64,000 nt of DNA from Pseudaeromonas paramecii (GCF_039540575.1 NZ_BAABFC010000028.1:1-64000); one strand, 5' to 3'. Numbered from the stretch's first letter, positions 8,382-18,611 are shown. The notes: generated by a model from the letters alone, not told the origin. Made by a program: numbers and translations.

Positions 8382-8879
8382 ATGGCTGACCCCTTTCTCG
8401 GCGAGATCCGTCTGTTCGCCGCCAATGTCGTTCCCAAGGGCTGGCTGCCCTGTAACGGCCAGCTGCTGCCCATCAACCAAAACCAGGCACTATATGCCCT
8501 GTTGGGCACCACCTATGGTAGTGAAGGCACCACCAAGTTTGCCCTGCCCAATCTGCAAGGCCGGGCGCCGGTCCATGTCGGCAATGGCGTGACCCAGGGG
8601 AAAAGTGCTGGCGAGGAAAACCATACGCTGACGACGCAGGAAATGCCCCAGCACACGCATACTGTGATGGCTGACGCAAACACTGCCACCGCCGCCCCGC
8701 CAGCCAATGGCTACTGGGCCGCCAGCAACTATGCCCTCTATGATTTTGAGGCCAGCCAGAGCCTGGCCAGCGGCGCCATTAGTCAGACCGGCGGCAATCA
8801 GCCCCATTCCAACATGCAGCCCTATCTGGTGGCGAACTTCTGTATCGCCGTGCAGGGCATTTTTCCAAGCCACGACTAA
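8382..8879 (+). CDS. phage-tail-collar domain protein 2 (MdpB-like)
   Basis: A 165-residue paralogue of its neighbours: MADPFLGEIRLFAANVVPKGW, the core CNGQLLPINQNQALYALLGTTY and FALPNLQGRAPVHVG. It then has a His-rich strand (MPQHTHTVM) and a variable region before the conserved end PHSNMQPYLVANFCIAVQGI. AAGGAGG lies just upstream of the start. It has the same operon and presumed assembly role as protein 1, and there is no secretion signal, so export must use another route. Confidence 0.88.
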   Translation: MADPFLGEIRLFAANVVPKGWLPCNGQLLPINQNQALYALLGTTYGSEGTTKFALPNLQGRAPVHVGNGVTQGKSAGEENHTLTTQEMPQHTHTVMADANTATAAPPANGYWAASNYALYDFEASQSLASGAISQTGGNQPHSNMQPYLVANFCIAVQGIFPSHD

Positions 8880-8891
8880 GGAGTACTTAAC

Positions 8892-9425
8892 ATGGATGCC
8901 TATCTTGGCGAGATCCGCCTGTTTGCCGGCAACTTCGCTCCATATGGCTGGGCCTTCTGTGACGGCCAGATTCTGCCAATTGCGCAATACCAGGCCTTGT
9001 TCTCCATTCTTGGCACCACCTACGGCGGCAATGGCACTAGCACCTTCGGCTTGCCTGACCTCAGAGGCCGGGCGCCCATGCATTGGGGCCAGGGACCGGG
9101 TCTGAGCGCAAGAGCACTGGGGCAGCAGGTCGGCAGTAGCAGCGTCACCTTGAGCGCCGCTCAAATACCCAACCACAACCACCAGGCCTGTGCCGTCAGT
9201 GGCGTCGGGCAGGCAGACCAGGGGCCGCAAGGGGCATCCTGGGCCCAAAGCGGTCTTGGCCGACAAACCATCCCCCTTTACGCTAGCGGTAGCCAGCTCA
9301 CCCAGATGTCCCCTCAAGCCTTGGCCGCCGCAGGGAGCAGCGATCCGCATAACAACATGCAGCCCTACCTGGGGCTGAACTTCATCATCTGTCTGGACGA
9401 TGGTGAATATCCCACACACGGCTGA
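8892..9425 (+). CDS. phage-tail-collar domain protein 3 (MdpB-like)
   Basis: A 177-residue third paralogue: MDAYLGEIRLFAGNFAPYGW, CDGQILPIAQYQALFSILGTTY, FGLPDLRGRAPMHWGQG and the C-terminal PHNNMQPYLGLNFIICLDDGEYPTHG. It is closest to protein 1 in the N-terminal half, and its middle (about residues 95-150) is divergent. A rho-independent terminator follows, so transcription of the collar operon probably ends before the giant adhesin gene. Confidence 0.88.
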   Translation: MDAYLGEIRLFAGNFAPYGWAFCDGQILPIAQYQALFSILGTTYGGNGTSTFGLPDLRGRAPMHWGQGPGLSARALGQQVGSSSVTLSAAQIPNHNHQACAVSGVGQADQGPQGASWAQSGLGRQTIPLYASGSQLTQMSPQALAAAGSSDPHNNMQPYLGLNFIICLDDGEYPTHG

Positions 9426-9462
9426 CGGGCACTCAGAGCCCCTCTCATCGTGCGGGCAAACG

Positions 9463-9490
9463 GCGGTCCGCCATGCCGGACCGCTGTTTT
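9463..9490 (+). terminator. rho-independent terminator after the collar operon
   Basis: An 8-bp perfect stem GCGGTCCG/CGGACCGC (9463-9470 with 9477-9484) and a 6-nt loop, followed by TGTTTT. It separates the three collar genes from the DUF4347 giant gene, which starts 59 nt later. Confidence 0.8.
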
Positions 9491-9548
9491 ATTGAATTTT
9501 CTGGCATGGCCAGGGGCCATGACCACTTTTTGAGTTGAGGAGATTGCC

Positions 9549-12500
9549 ATGAGTCGAGCCTGGCTATGGTTGGGATTACTGGTCGCCTTCACCGGAAGCG
9601 CCAAGGAGTTGGTGTTAGTGGATGCCGAGCTGGCTGGACAGATACCGACAGCGCCCGGCATGGAGCTCAGACGCCTGCACGGGCTCGACGATCTGCCCGG
9701 CGCCCTGGCCGGTGAGCGCTGGTCCAGAGTCAGCCTCATCAGCCACGGCCAACCGGGTGCCCTGCAACTGGGCACAGAGCGGCTCGATCAAGCCTTCCTC
9801 GCCGCCCATCCCGACTTCCTGACCGCTTGGCGACACCAGCTCACGGCTGACGCCCAGCTGGAACTGTGGGGCTGTGCTGTGGCCAAGGAGCAGGGCCATC
9901 AGCTGGTCGATAGCCTCTCAACTGCCATAGGCCACCCCGTGTTGGCCTCCACCGACGCCACAGGCCCCGCCGATTTAGGCGGTAACCTGACCCTGGAATA
10001 CGGCCAAGGTAGGACACCGGACAGCGCGCCGGTTGCCCAGCTGCAGCAGCTGTTGACCCTAAGCAGTAGCGATAGTCAGAACTTTGAGAGCATCGCTGAT
10101 GGCACTCTCTATGACAGCCCAGCGACGATTGGCAGCTTCACCTTCTACAGCAACAGCACCGGCATGTCGGCCGGTCAGAAGATGCAAGTCGCTAGTTACT
10201 TCACCCACGTGGACAACGTAGGGCTCTATGTGGCCAGCAGCACTGTCGGGGATGTCACCCAGGTGCGGATAGTGGGCGCCAGCACCTTCAAGCTCAGCTC
10301 CATCTGGCTGGGCGCCGGTGCCGGTGATGGAGATATCATCCTGCATGCCTACCTGAACGACGCAGAGATAGGCACGGGGCGCTCGGTGAGCCTGAGCGAT
10401 TCCAGTATCGATACCAGTAGCTTTAGCGAATTCGAAAACATCAATGAGCTGCGCATCACCGGCACCGATTTGGATCTGCTGGTAGACAACATCATGGTCG
10501 ATGCGCCCGTCGTCCCCGACAGCGACGGCAGCCTGACAGCCGGCGGCGGCAGCGAGCCCACCAGCATAGCCACCACAGCCGGTGCCACAGCCGCGCTGGA
10601 CTTTACCCTGGCCGACGGCGGCACCAGTGACGGCTTGGCCATGACGGTGTCTCAGGTGCAGGTGCATGTCTCTGGCACCAGTACCACCACGGAACGTAGT
10701 AACGTCGTTTGGACCCTGAGTGGGCCCGACATCAGCGGCTCCGTTACCGGCAGTTACAACAGCGGTGTCGTCACCTTCTCCGGCCTCGCCATCAGCATCG
10801 CCGACGGTGGCAGCGAGACCTACACTGTCAATGCCAATCTGGGCCACAGTGGCCTGACAGAGGGCCACACCTTCATCCTCAGCCTGGACGGTGATACCGA
10901 TCTGACGCTGGGCAGCACAAGCACCCAGATGGCGTCGACCACGGCCGTCACCAACGGTGCGGGGTTTACCACCAGCGTCACCGCCAGCCAACTGGCCTTT
11001 ACCACCCAGCCAGCAGGCTCCATTTCAGGTAGTGCATTGACCACCCAGCCAGTGGTGGCGGCTCAGGACAGTTATGGCAATACGGATCTGGACTTTACCA
11101 GCAACGTCAGCCTGAGCGAGGCCAGCGCCGGCAGCTTGAGCGGTACCAGCACTGTCGCCGCCAGCAGTGGCGTGGCCAGCTTCAGCGGCTTGGCTTACAC
11201 CGCCAGCGCCGACCAGGAAGCCTTTACCCTGACCGCCGCCGCCAGCGGCCTGACCGGCGCCACCGCCAACAGCATCACCGCCGATGTGGTGGCAACCAAA
11301 CTCCTCTTTACAACGCAGCCGGCACCCACCAGCCTGAGCAGCGGCAGCACCACCTATTTCAGCACTGTCCCCGTGGTGCGGGCGGTGGATGCCAATAACA
11401 CCGTCGACACGGGCTACAGCACCAGCCTGTTGTTATCCGTCACCGACACCTCGGGGGCGGTCGTGCCCGGCACCGTCAATAGCCTGACCGGCACCGGGGA
11501 CGGGGACGGCAGCGGCACCACGGTAACCCTGACGCCCACCAGTGGCAGCGCCACCTTCACCGCCCTGGCACTCAACTACACCAATGCCGGCGTCAGCGAC
11601 AGCCTGGCCTTGCGGGCCACCTCAGGCTCATTGAGTGCAGCCCTCTCATCCACCCTGACCTCGGTGGCACTGCCCACCGTCACCGATGCCAATATCTCCC
11701 TCGCCGGCGCCAGCGGTACCGGCGGGGCCTACAAGATCGGCGATACCGTCACCGTGACCTGGAACAACACGTCCAGCGGCGACAACAACAGCGGCATTAC
11801 CGGCGTCACCGTGGACTTCAGCCAGTTCGGTGGTGGTACCAGCGTGACCGCCAGCAACAGCAGTGAGACCTGGACGGCGACTTACACCCTCACAGCCGGC
11901 AGCCTAGATGCCACCAGCCGCAATGTCAGCGTCTCCGCCACCAACGCCAACGGCACCAGCACCACGGCAGATAGCAGCAACGCCACCGTGGACAACCAGG
12001 CGCCGACCGTCAGCGATGCCCAGATCAGCCTCGCGGGCGCCAGCGGTACGGGCGGAACCTTCAAGATCGGGGATACCGTCACCGTCACCTGGAACAACAC
12101 CAGCGGTGGCGACAACAACGGCGATATCAGCAGCGTCAAGGTGGACTTCTCCGCCTTTGGCGGCGGCAGTGCCGTGACCGCCAGCAACAGCAGTGGCATC
12201 TGGACCGCCACCTACACCCTCACCGCTGGCAACCTAGACATCAGCAACGCCAACGTCTCGGTCACCGCCACCGACGATGCCGGCAACAGCACCACCACCG
12301 CCGACACCAGCAATGCCACCCTGGACAACCAGGCGCCCACCGTCACGGACGCCCACATCAGCATCGCGGGTGCCAGCGGCTCAGGCGGCACCTTCAAGGT
12401 CGGGGATACCGTGACCGCCACCTGGGACGACACCGCCGGCGGTGACAACAACAGCGACACCCTCGCCAGCGTGACGGTGGACTTCTCCGCCTTCGGCGGC

Positions 12501-15500
12501 GGCAGCAGTGTCGCGGCCAGCAACAGCAGCGGTAGCTGGACGGCGAGCTATACCCTGGTGGCCGGCAGCCTAGATGCGACGAACCGCAATGTATCGGTGA
12601 CCGCCACCGACAATGCCGGTAACGGCACCACAGTGAGCGACACCAGCAACGCCGGCGTCGACAATCAGGCCCCGACCGTGACCGATGCCAATATCGGTCT
12701 CTCCGGCGCCAGTGGTACCGGCGGTGCCTTCAAGATTGGCGATACCGTCACCGCCACCTGGAACAACACCGGCAGTGGCGACAACAACGGCGACATCAGC
12801 AGCGTGGCGGTGGACTTCTCCGCCTTTGGCGGCGGCAGCAGCGTCGCGGCCAGCAACAGCGGCGACACCTGGACCGCCACCTACACCCTGACGGCCGGCA
12901 GCCTCGAAGGCAGCAATCTGAACCTGACACTGACCGCCACCGACGATGCCGGCAACAGCACCACCACCGCCGACACCAGCAACGCTACCGTCGACAACCT
13001 GGCACCGGCGGCCCCGTCGACACCTGGGCTAGACACGAGCTCCGATAGCGGCAGCCAGGGCGACGGCATCACCAACGACACCACCCCCACCCTGACGGGT
13101 ACCGGCGAGGCCAATGCCAGCCTGGTGGTACTGGACGGCGCCACACAGGTGGGCAACACCACAGTGGACGGCGGGGGCAGCTGGAGTCTGACCACCAGCG
13201 CCCTGAGCGAGGGCAGTCACAGCCTGACCGCCCAGCAAACCGACGGTGCCGGCAATACCTCCAGCGCCTCGGCGGCCCTGAGTCTGACCCTGGATGCCAC
13301 GGCACCCAGCGGCTACAGCCTGACCCTGGATCAGACTGCCATCAATGCGGCCAACCAGGGCGCCACCTCGGTGACCCTCAGCGGCGCGGAAGTGGGCAGC
13401 CAGTATCAATTGACGGTCTCCAGCAGTGGTGGGGGGAGTCCGGTGACGTCCAGCGGCACCATCACGACCGCCAGCCAGCAGCTGACCGGGCTCAATGTCA
13501 GCGGCTTGGCCGATGGCACCCTGACCTACAGCCTGACCCTCACTGACGATGCCGCTAATGCCGGCAGTGCCGCCACCGACACGGCAGTCAAGGATGGCAC
13601 GGCACCAACCGGTTACAGCGCCGGCTTTGTGGCGAGCTACGTCAACCTGGCAAACCAGACCAGCCAGAGCGTGACCCTCAGTGGTGGACAAAGTGGTGAC
13701 AGCTACCAGCTGACCATCGGCGACGGCACAAATTCGGTCAGCCGCAGCGGCACCCTGGCCGGCAGCAGTCTGACCCTGACGGCACTGGATCTCAGCAGCC
13801 TGGCGGAGGGGAGTTTGAACCTGTCCCTGGTGCTCACAGACAGCGCCGGCAATGCCGGCACAGCGGCGACCGCCAGCATCACCAAAGACACGGTGGCCCC
13901 GACGCTACAAAGCAGCACCCCTGCGGCCAATGCCACCGATGTTGCCCTGAGCACCAGCATCAGTCTGACCTTCAGTGAGGATATGGCCACCGGCAGTGGC
14001 ACCGACGATCACCTGAGCCTGACCGCCTCCGACAGCAGCCTGCTGTTTGATGGAGCCGCCAATGGCGGTGCCGTCACGGTCAGTGGTGCCACGGTCGGCT
14101 TTACGCCCAGTCAGGAACTGGTACCGACCCTGGTGCACAGTCTGGCCGTCGGCAGCGAGGCCCTCACCGACCTGGCCGGCAATCCCTTTGCCGGCACCAG
14201 CCTGAGCTTCACCGCCATGAGCGCGGCGCCGGTGGCGGTGAATGACAGTTTCAACCTGACCGAGGATGTCCCGGCACAGCTGGCGGTACTGAGCAACGAT
14301 ACCCTGGTGCGGGGCAGCTTCAACAACGCCAGTCTGGTGGTGATCAGCCAGGCCCAACACGGCAGCCTGACCCTGAACACGGCCACCGGCATCCTGACCT
14401 ACAGCCCGGTCGCTGACTACAACGGCAGTGACAGCTTCAGCTACCAGGTACAGGACAGCTACGGCACCGTGAGTAATTCGGCCACCGTCAGCCTGACCCT
14501 GGCGGCCGTCAACGACGCCCCCCGGGCCCAGGACGACAGCGCCAGCCTGCAGGCCGGTGACAGCCTGACCCTGGATGTCCTGGCCAACGATGGGGAGGTG
14601 GACACAGGCGACAGCCTCGACACCGACAGCCTGGTGTTGGTCAGCCAACCGGCCCGGGGCAGCGCCAGCGTGCAGAACGGCCAGATCCACTATCAGGCCG
14701 CCGCCGACTATACCGGTGTGGTTACCATCACCTACCAGGTCGCCGATAGCAGCCAGGGCGCCCTGTCCAACGAGGCCACCCTGACCCTCACCATACTGGC
14801 GGCCAATGCGCCGGTGGCGAACGTCGACAGCGCAAGCCTGGATGAGGACAACAGCCTGGATATCGACGTGCTGGCCAACGACAGCGGCAACAGCCTGGAT
14901 GCCGACAGCCTAGTGGTAGTGCAGGCGCCCCAGCACGGCAGTGCCAGCCCGGTGAATGGCCAACTGCGTTATGTGCCAACCACCAATTATGTGGGTAGCG
15001 ACAGTCTCAGCTACCGGGTCAACGATGCCACCGGCCAGACCTCCAACGTCGCCACCGTCAGCCTGACCATCAACCCGGTGAATGACGCGCCCGTGGCCGT
15101 GGCCGATACCTCGGTACTGACCGGGGTCGGTGTCATGGACATCAACGTCAAGGGCAACGACAGCGATGTGGACAACGACAATGCCGACCTGACCATAGTG
15201 CTGGTCAGTCAACCTGCCCAGGGGACGGCGACGGTCGTAAACGGCCTGGTACGTTACACGCCGGTCAGCACCATCAGCAGCGATGACAGCTTCAGCTACC
15301 GGCTGGTGGACCCGTCAGGAGCCTCGTCTGCTCCCGCCAGCGTCAGTATCGTCCTGTCGTTGCCCAACCAGGCCCCGCTGGCGGTGGATGACAGCGTCAG
15401 CACCTCGCAGAACCAGGCCGTGACCATAGCGGTACTGGCCAACGACAGCGACAGCGACGGCAACCTGGACAGCGGCAGCCTGAGCCTGGTGAGCGCGCCC

Positions 15501-18500
15501 AGCCACGGCACTGTCAGTCTGGCGGGCGGTCAGATCACCTACACACCGGCAACCGACTACCACGGCGACGACAGCTTCAGCTACCAGGTGGCCGATGACG
15601 CCGGAGCCCAGTCCAACAGCGCCACGGTGTCGGTCCGGGTGTTGCTGGTCAACCAGGCGCCGGTGGCCGTCGATGACAGCCTGCAGGTGATCGCCGGCCA
15701 AACCAGCACGCTGCAGGTCTTGGCCAACGACAGCGACAGCGACGGCAGTCTGGTATCGGTGGAGTTGCGCCAGCTGCCGGCCCATGGCAGCGCCGCCGTG
15801 CAGGCCGATGGCAGCATCAGCTACACGGCAGCCAGTGACTACCAGGGCAGCGACAGCTTCAGCTATGTGGCGGTGGATGACCAAGGCGGCCAGTCTGACG
15901 AGGCGACCGTCACCCTCACGGTGCAGCCAGCCAATACAGCTCCGCAGATCGGCGGCACGCCGTCAGGCTCGGTGCAGCAAGGCGCCAACTACCGCTTTGC
16001 CCCCAGTGCCAGCGACAGTGACGGTGACAGCCTGACCTTCAGCATCCAGAACCTGCCGGCCTGGGCCAGCTTCGATCCCGCCACCGGGGTGCTGTCCGGC
16101 GTCCCCGGCAACGACGCGGTGGGCACCAGCAGCAACATAGTGATCTCGGTGAGCGATGGCGCCGCCAGCCGCAGTCTGCCGGCATTTAGCATCACAGTGG
16201 TCAACGTCAACGATGCACCGCTGGCGCAGGCCGACAGCTACAGCCTCGCCGAAGCGGGCCAACTGACCACCAGTGCCAGCAACGGCCTGCTGGCCAACGA
16301 CAGCGATCCGGACGGTGATGCCCTGAGCGCGCAGCTGTTAACCAGCCCAGCCCATGCCAGCACCTTCAGCCTCAACAGCGACGGCAGCTTCAGCTACCAG
16401 CACGACGGCAGCGAGGCCAGCAGTGACAGCTTCAGCTACCAGATCAGTGACGCCCAGGGCGGTGTGGCATCCGGCACAGTGAGCCTGGTCATTCGCCCGG
16501 TTAACGATGCCCCCATCTTCACCAGTACGGCCCCCACCGCCGCCGTGGCGGGCGCCACCTTCAGCTATCAGGTGGTGGTGGACGATCCGGACAGTGCCGT
16601 CACCCTCAGCCTGGTGGAGAGCCCCAGCTGGCTGAGCCTGGAGGACAACCTGCTCACCGGGACGGTTCCCGCCGATGCCAGCGGCGACGTCACTGTGGCG
16701 CTGGAAGCCAGCGACGGTAGCCAAACGGCCAGCCAGCGCTTTGCCCTGACCCTGACCGAGCCCCAGCAAAGCCTGGTGGCCCTGGCCGGCGGCTGGCAAG
16801 GACTGCCCGCCAAGGTGGGCAAGCCGCTGGCGCTGGTGCTGACCGCTCAGCTCCAGGCCGGACCGGCCCTGAGTGACGCCGTCTTGGAGCTGTCCCTGCA
16901 GGGCGCCGACATGACGACAATGTCAGGCTGTACCCTCAATGAGGGCGTACAGCGCTGCCCCGTGAGTCTGGCGGTGAGCGGCCAACAGCAATTCACCCTG
17001 CCCATCAACACTCAGAATCAGGGGGATCAGACTGTGGTGGCCCGAGTGCTGGACAGCGACGGCAATCTGCTCAGTGAGCTGACCACAGACGTCACCCTGG
17101 CGACGGAAGCCCTCTCCCAAGGCGACCGGGCCGCCATCGTCGCCAAGGCCACGGCACTGGCGATCATCCATGATCAGGATCAGCCGCTACTGGTCGTCGG
17201 CACCGCCGAGGGGGAAGGTCTCAGCCTCTACCGCTTCAGTGGCAACAGCCTGGTGGCCGAGGCCAGCCTCGACAACCTGGGCCACACCAGGGCCCTGGCG
17301 ACCCTCGACTGGAACCAGGATGGCCTAGAGGATCTGGTGGTCATCAACAGCAGCGGTGATGCCTCTGCCCTCTACCTCAACCAGGGTGACCTGCACTTCA
17401 GTGCCCTGCAGACCCTGCCGTTTGGCCGCAAGATCAAGGTGGCGGAACTGGATGGCGACAGCTATCCGGATCTGTTGATCGGCGGTCAGGGACTTTACCT
17501 GCTGCGTGGTAATCAGGGTGGCAGCCAGGCCGGCCTGGAGGTGGTGCAGACGCCCTTTACCGTAAGCGAGTTTGCCCTCTGGCCCGATGGCCGGGCGCTG
17601 ATCACAGATGGGAGCCAGTTGTCGCTTATCGCCCTGGATACAGTGGCCGATCAGTCCACCCTGGCCGCCACCCGCCTCACCAGAAGTGCCACGGCGGATG
17701 ACAGCCTGACCGTCGGCTCGATCCGCACCCTGCAGGTGGCCGATCTGGATGGCGATGGTCAGACCGAAGCCGTGGCCAGTTATGGCCTGGACGACGACGG
17801 CCAAGGGGGCGGCGTGTCTGTGCTGACCGAGGCCAGCGACGGCAGCCTGAGCACCCTGACCCACATCGGCGATGCGGCGGTTAATGACCTGCTGGTGGCG
17901 GATTTTGACGGTGATGCCGATCTGGATCTGCTGGCCCAGCACGACAACGGCAGCTGGCAGCTGCTGACCAACCAGGGGACAGCCTCCAGCTTCATCGCCA
18001 GCAACCAGACCCTGTTCCATCCGGACAGCCTGGGGCTGGTGGGTGACTTCAACGGTGACGGCCTGGCCGATATCCTACTGACCGATGTGGGCGATGGCGC
18101 CTTGACCATCTACAACGGCATCACCAGCCTGCTGTTGGGCCCCAGTGCCGACCTGGCACTGAGCAGCCACCTCAGCCGTACCAGCAGCGTCTACCAAACC
18201 CACTACCAGCTGACGGTGCACAACCAGGGGCAGACGGACGTCGACCAGGTGAGGCTGACCATACAGCTACCGGCCAGCCTCACCGTGGCCCAATGGCCGG
18301 AAACCTGTATCGAAAGCCAGGTCGGCTGGCAGTGCGATCTGGGTAGCCTGGCCAGTGGCGATCAGGTCGTGCTGAGTCTGGCGCTGGATAATGCCAGCCT
18401 GGCCAAGGCGTCCGTCAGCGCCCGGGTGGATGGCTCCGCCAGCGACCCGGATACCAGCAACAACAGCACCACCACGACCTGGAATCGCAGCGGCGGTGGT

Positions 18501-18572
18501 GCCCTGTCCTGGCCCTGGCTGTTGCTACTGCCCCTTGCCTGGTCTCGCCGCAAGGCACGCCGGGCGGCGTAA
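9549..18572 (+). CDS. giant DUF4347 / cadherin-like / FG-GAP surface protein with GlyGly-CTERM-like tail
   Basis: The 3007-residue exported protein starts with a signal peptide (about 1-18). A DUF4347 domain (about 19-155) has His66 in LISHGQPG and Cys109 in LELWGCAVA. Then come filamin/Ig-like domains, four near-identical ~110-residue repeats (about 710-1155), a Big-type Ig domain, two paired repeats (about 1255-1450), an SbsA-type Ig domain with TFSEDMATGSG, and at least six cadherin-like VNDAP...NDS repeats (about 1560-2330). After these are FG-GAP/VCBS beta-propeller-like repeats with DxDGD loops (about 2520-2870), a DUF11-like domain, and a tail of GGG, hydrophobic stretch and RRKARR (2982-3007). 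That tail matches GlyGly-CTERM, processed by rhombosortase in known systems. The ribosome site is GAGGAG. It is probably a cell-surface adhesin; ligand unknown. Confidence 0.88.
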   Translation: MSRAWLWLGLLVAFTGSAKELVLVDAELAGQIPTAPGMELRRLHGLDDLPGALAGERWSRVSLISHGQPGALQLGTERLDQAFLAAHPDFLTAWRHQLTADAQLELWGCAVAKEQGHQLVDSLSTAIGHPVLASTDATGPADLGGNLTLEYGQGRTPDSAPVAQLQQLLTLSSSDSQNFESIADGTLYDSPATIGSFTFYSNSTGMSAGQKMQVASYFTHVDNVGLYVASSTVGDVTQVRIVGASTFKLSSIWLGAGAGDGDIILHAYLNDAEIGTGRSVSLSDSSIDTSSFSEFENINELRITGTDLDLLVDNIMVDAPVVPDSDGSLTAGGGSEPTSIATTAGATAALDFTLADGGTSDGLAMTVSQVQVHVSGTSTTTERSNVVWTLSGPDISGSVTGSYNSGVVTFSGLAISIADGGSETYTVNANLGHSGLTEGHTFILSLDGDTDLTLGSTSTQMASTTAVTNGAGFTTSVTASQLAFTTQPAGSISGSALTTQPVVAAQDSYGNTDLDFTSNVSLSEASAGSLSGTSTVAASSGVASFSGLAYTASADQEAFTLTAAASGLTGATANSITADVVATKLLFTTQPAPTSLSSGSTTYFSTVPVVRAVDANNTVDTGYSTSLLLSVTDTSGAVVPGTVNSLTGTGDGDGSGTTVTLTPTSGSATFTALALNYTNAGVSDSLALRATSGSLSAALSSTLTSVALPTVTDANISLAGASGTGGAYKIGDTVTVTWNNTSSGDNNSGITGVTVDFSQFGGGTSVTASNSSETWTATYTLTAGSLDATSRNVSVSATNANGTSTTADSSNATVDNQAPTVSDAQISLAGASGTGGTFKIGDTVTVTWNNTSGGDNNGDISSVKVDFSAFGGGSAVTASNSSGIWTATYTLTAGNLDISNANVSVTATDDAGNSTTTADTSNATLDNQAPTVTDAHISIAGASGSGGTFKVGDTVTATWDDTAGGDNNSDTLASVTVDFSAFGGGSSVAASNSSGSWTASYTLVAGSLDATNRNVSVTATDNAGNGTTVSDTSNAGVDNQAPTVTDANIGLSGASGTGGAFKIGDTVTATWNNTGSGDNNGDISSVAVDFSAFGGGSSVAASNSGDTWTATYTLTAGSLEGSNLNLTLTATDDAGNSTTTADTSNATVDNLAPAAPSTPGLDTSSDSGSQGDGITNDTTPTLTGTGEANASLVVLDGATQVGNTTVDGGGSWSLTTSALSEGSHSLTAQQTDGAGNTSSASAALSLTLDATAPSGYSLTLDQTAINAANQGATSVTLSGAEVGSQYQLTVSSSGGGSPVTSSGTITTASQQLTGLNVSGLADGTLTYSLTLTDDAANAGSAATDTAVKDGTAPTGYSAGFVASYVNLANQTSQSVTLSGGQSGDSYQLTIGDGTNSVSRSGTLAGSSLTLTALDLSSLAEGSLNLSLVLTDSAGNAGTAATASITKDTVAPTLQSSTPAANATDVALSTSISLTFSEDMATGSGTDDHLSLTASDSSLLFDGAANGGAVTVSGATVGFTPSQELVPTLVHSLAVGSEALTDLAGNPFAGTSLSFTAMSAAPVAVNDSFNLTEDVPAQLAVLSNDTLVRGSFNNASLVVISQAQHGSLTLNTATGILTYSPVADYNGSDSFSYQVQDSYGTVSNSATVSLTLAAVNDAPRAQDDSASLQAGDSLTLDVLANDGEVDTGDSLDTDSLVLVSQPARGSASVQNGQIHYQAAADYTGVVTITYQVADSSQGALSNEATLTLTILAANAPVANVDSASLDEDNSLDIDVLANDSGNSLDADSLVVVQAPQHGSASPVNGQLRYVPTTNYVGSDSLSYRVNDATGQTSNVATVSLTINPVNDAPVAVADTSVLTGVGVMDINVKGNDSDVDNDNADLTIVLVSQPAQGTATVVNGLVRYTPVSTISSDDSFSYRLVDPSGASSAPASVSIVLSLPNQAPLAVDDSVSTSQNQAVTIAVLANDSDSDGNLDSGSLSLVSAPSHGTVSLAGGQITYTPATDYHGDDSFSYQVADDAGAQSNSATVSVRVLLVNQAPVAVDDSLQVIAGQTSTLQVLANDSDSDGSLVSVELRQLPAHGSAAVQADGSISYTAASDYQGSDSFSYVAVDDQGGQSDEATVTLTVQPANTAPQIGGTPSGSVQQGANYRFAPSASDSDGDSLTFSIQNLPAWASFDPATGVLSGVPGNDAVGTSSNIVISVSDGAASRSLPAFSITVVNVNDAPLAQADSYSLAEAGQLTTSASNGLLANDSDPDGDALSAQLLTSPAHASTFSLNSDGSFSYQHDGSEASSDSFSYQISDAQGGVASGTVSLVIRPVNDAPIFTSTAPTAAVAGATFSYQVVVDDPDSAVTLSLVESPSWLSLEDNLLTGTVPADASGDVTVALEASDGSQTASQRFALTLTEPQQSLVALAGGWQGLPAKVGKPLALVLTAQLQAGPALSDAVLELSLQGADMTTMSGCTLNEGVQRCPVSLAVSGQQQFTLPINTQNQGDQTVVARVLDSDGNLLSELTTDVTLATEALSQGDRAAIVAKATALAIIHDQDQPLLVVGTAEGEGLSLYRFSGNSLVAEASLDNLGHTRALATLDWNQDGLEDLVVINSSGDASALYLNQGDLHFSALQTLPFGRKIKVAELDGDSYPDLLIGGQGLYLLRGNQGGSQAGLEVVQTPFTVSEFALWPDGRALITDGSQLSLIALDTVADQSTLAATRLTRSATADDSLTVGSIRTLQVADLDGDGQTEAVASYGLDDDGQGGGVSVLTEASDGSLSTLTHIGDAAVNDLLVADFDGDADLDLLAQHDNGSWQLLTNQGTASSFIASNQTLFHPDSLGLVGDFNGDGLADILLTDVGDGALTIYNGITSLLLGPSADLALSSHLSRTSSVYQTHYQLTVHNQGQTDVDQVRLTIQLPASLTVAQWPETCIESQVGWQCDLGSLASGDQVVLSLALDNASLAKASVSARVDGSASDPDTSNNSTTTTWNRSGGGALSWPWLLLLPLAWSRRKARRAA
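11677..13011 (+). repeat. four tandem intragenic repeats of about 330 nt
   Basis: Four copies begin at about 11677, 12003, 12337 and 12673. Each encodes a 108-112 residue unit starting TVTDA-I-LAGASG and containing the segments KIGDTVTVTWNNT and VDFSAFGGGS, with internal phrases such as DAGNSTTTADTSNAT. Protein and DNA conservation between copies is very high. This marks recent expansion and makes the locus prone to repeat-number change by recombination. Confidence 0.85.
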
Positions 18573-18611
18573 GCCAGCACACCAGACCCGCAGCAGACGG
18601 GATGTAACCAG

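Noticed and set aside
7857..9425. Prophage or tailocin remnant
   Set aside because: Only collar-type proteins are present; no tube, sheath, baseplate, lysis or integrase gene lies within the window, and the neighbours are surface-protein genes.
11677..13011. CRISPR-like array
   Set aside because: Repeats of about 330 nt are in frame inside a coding sequence and code for protein domains; there are no spacer units.
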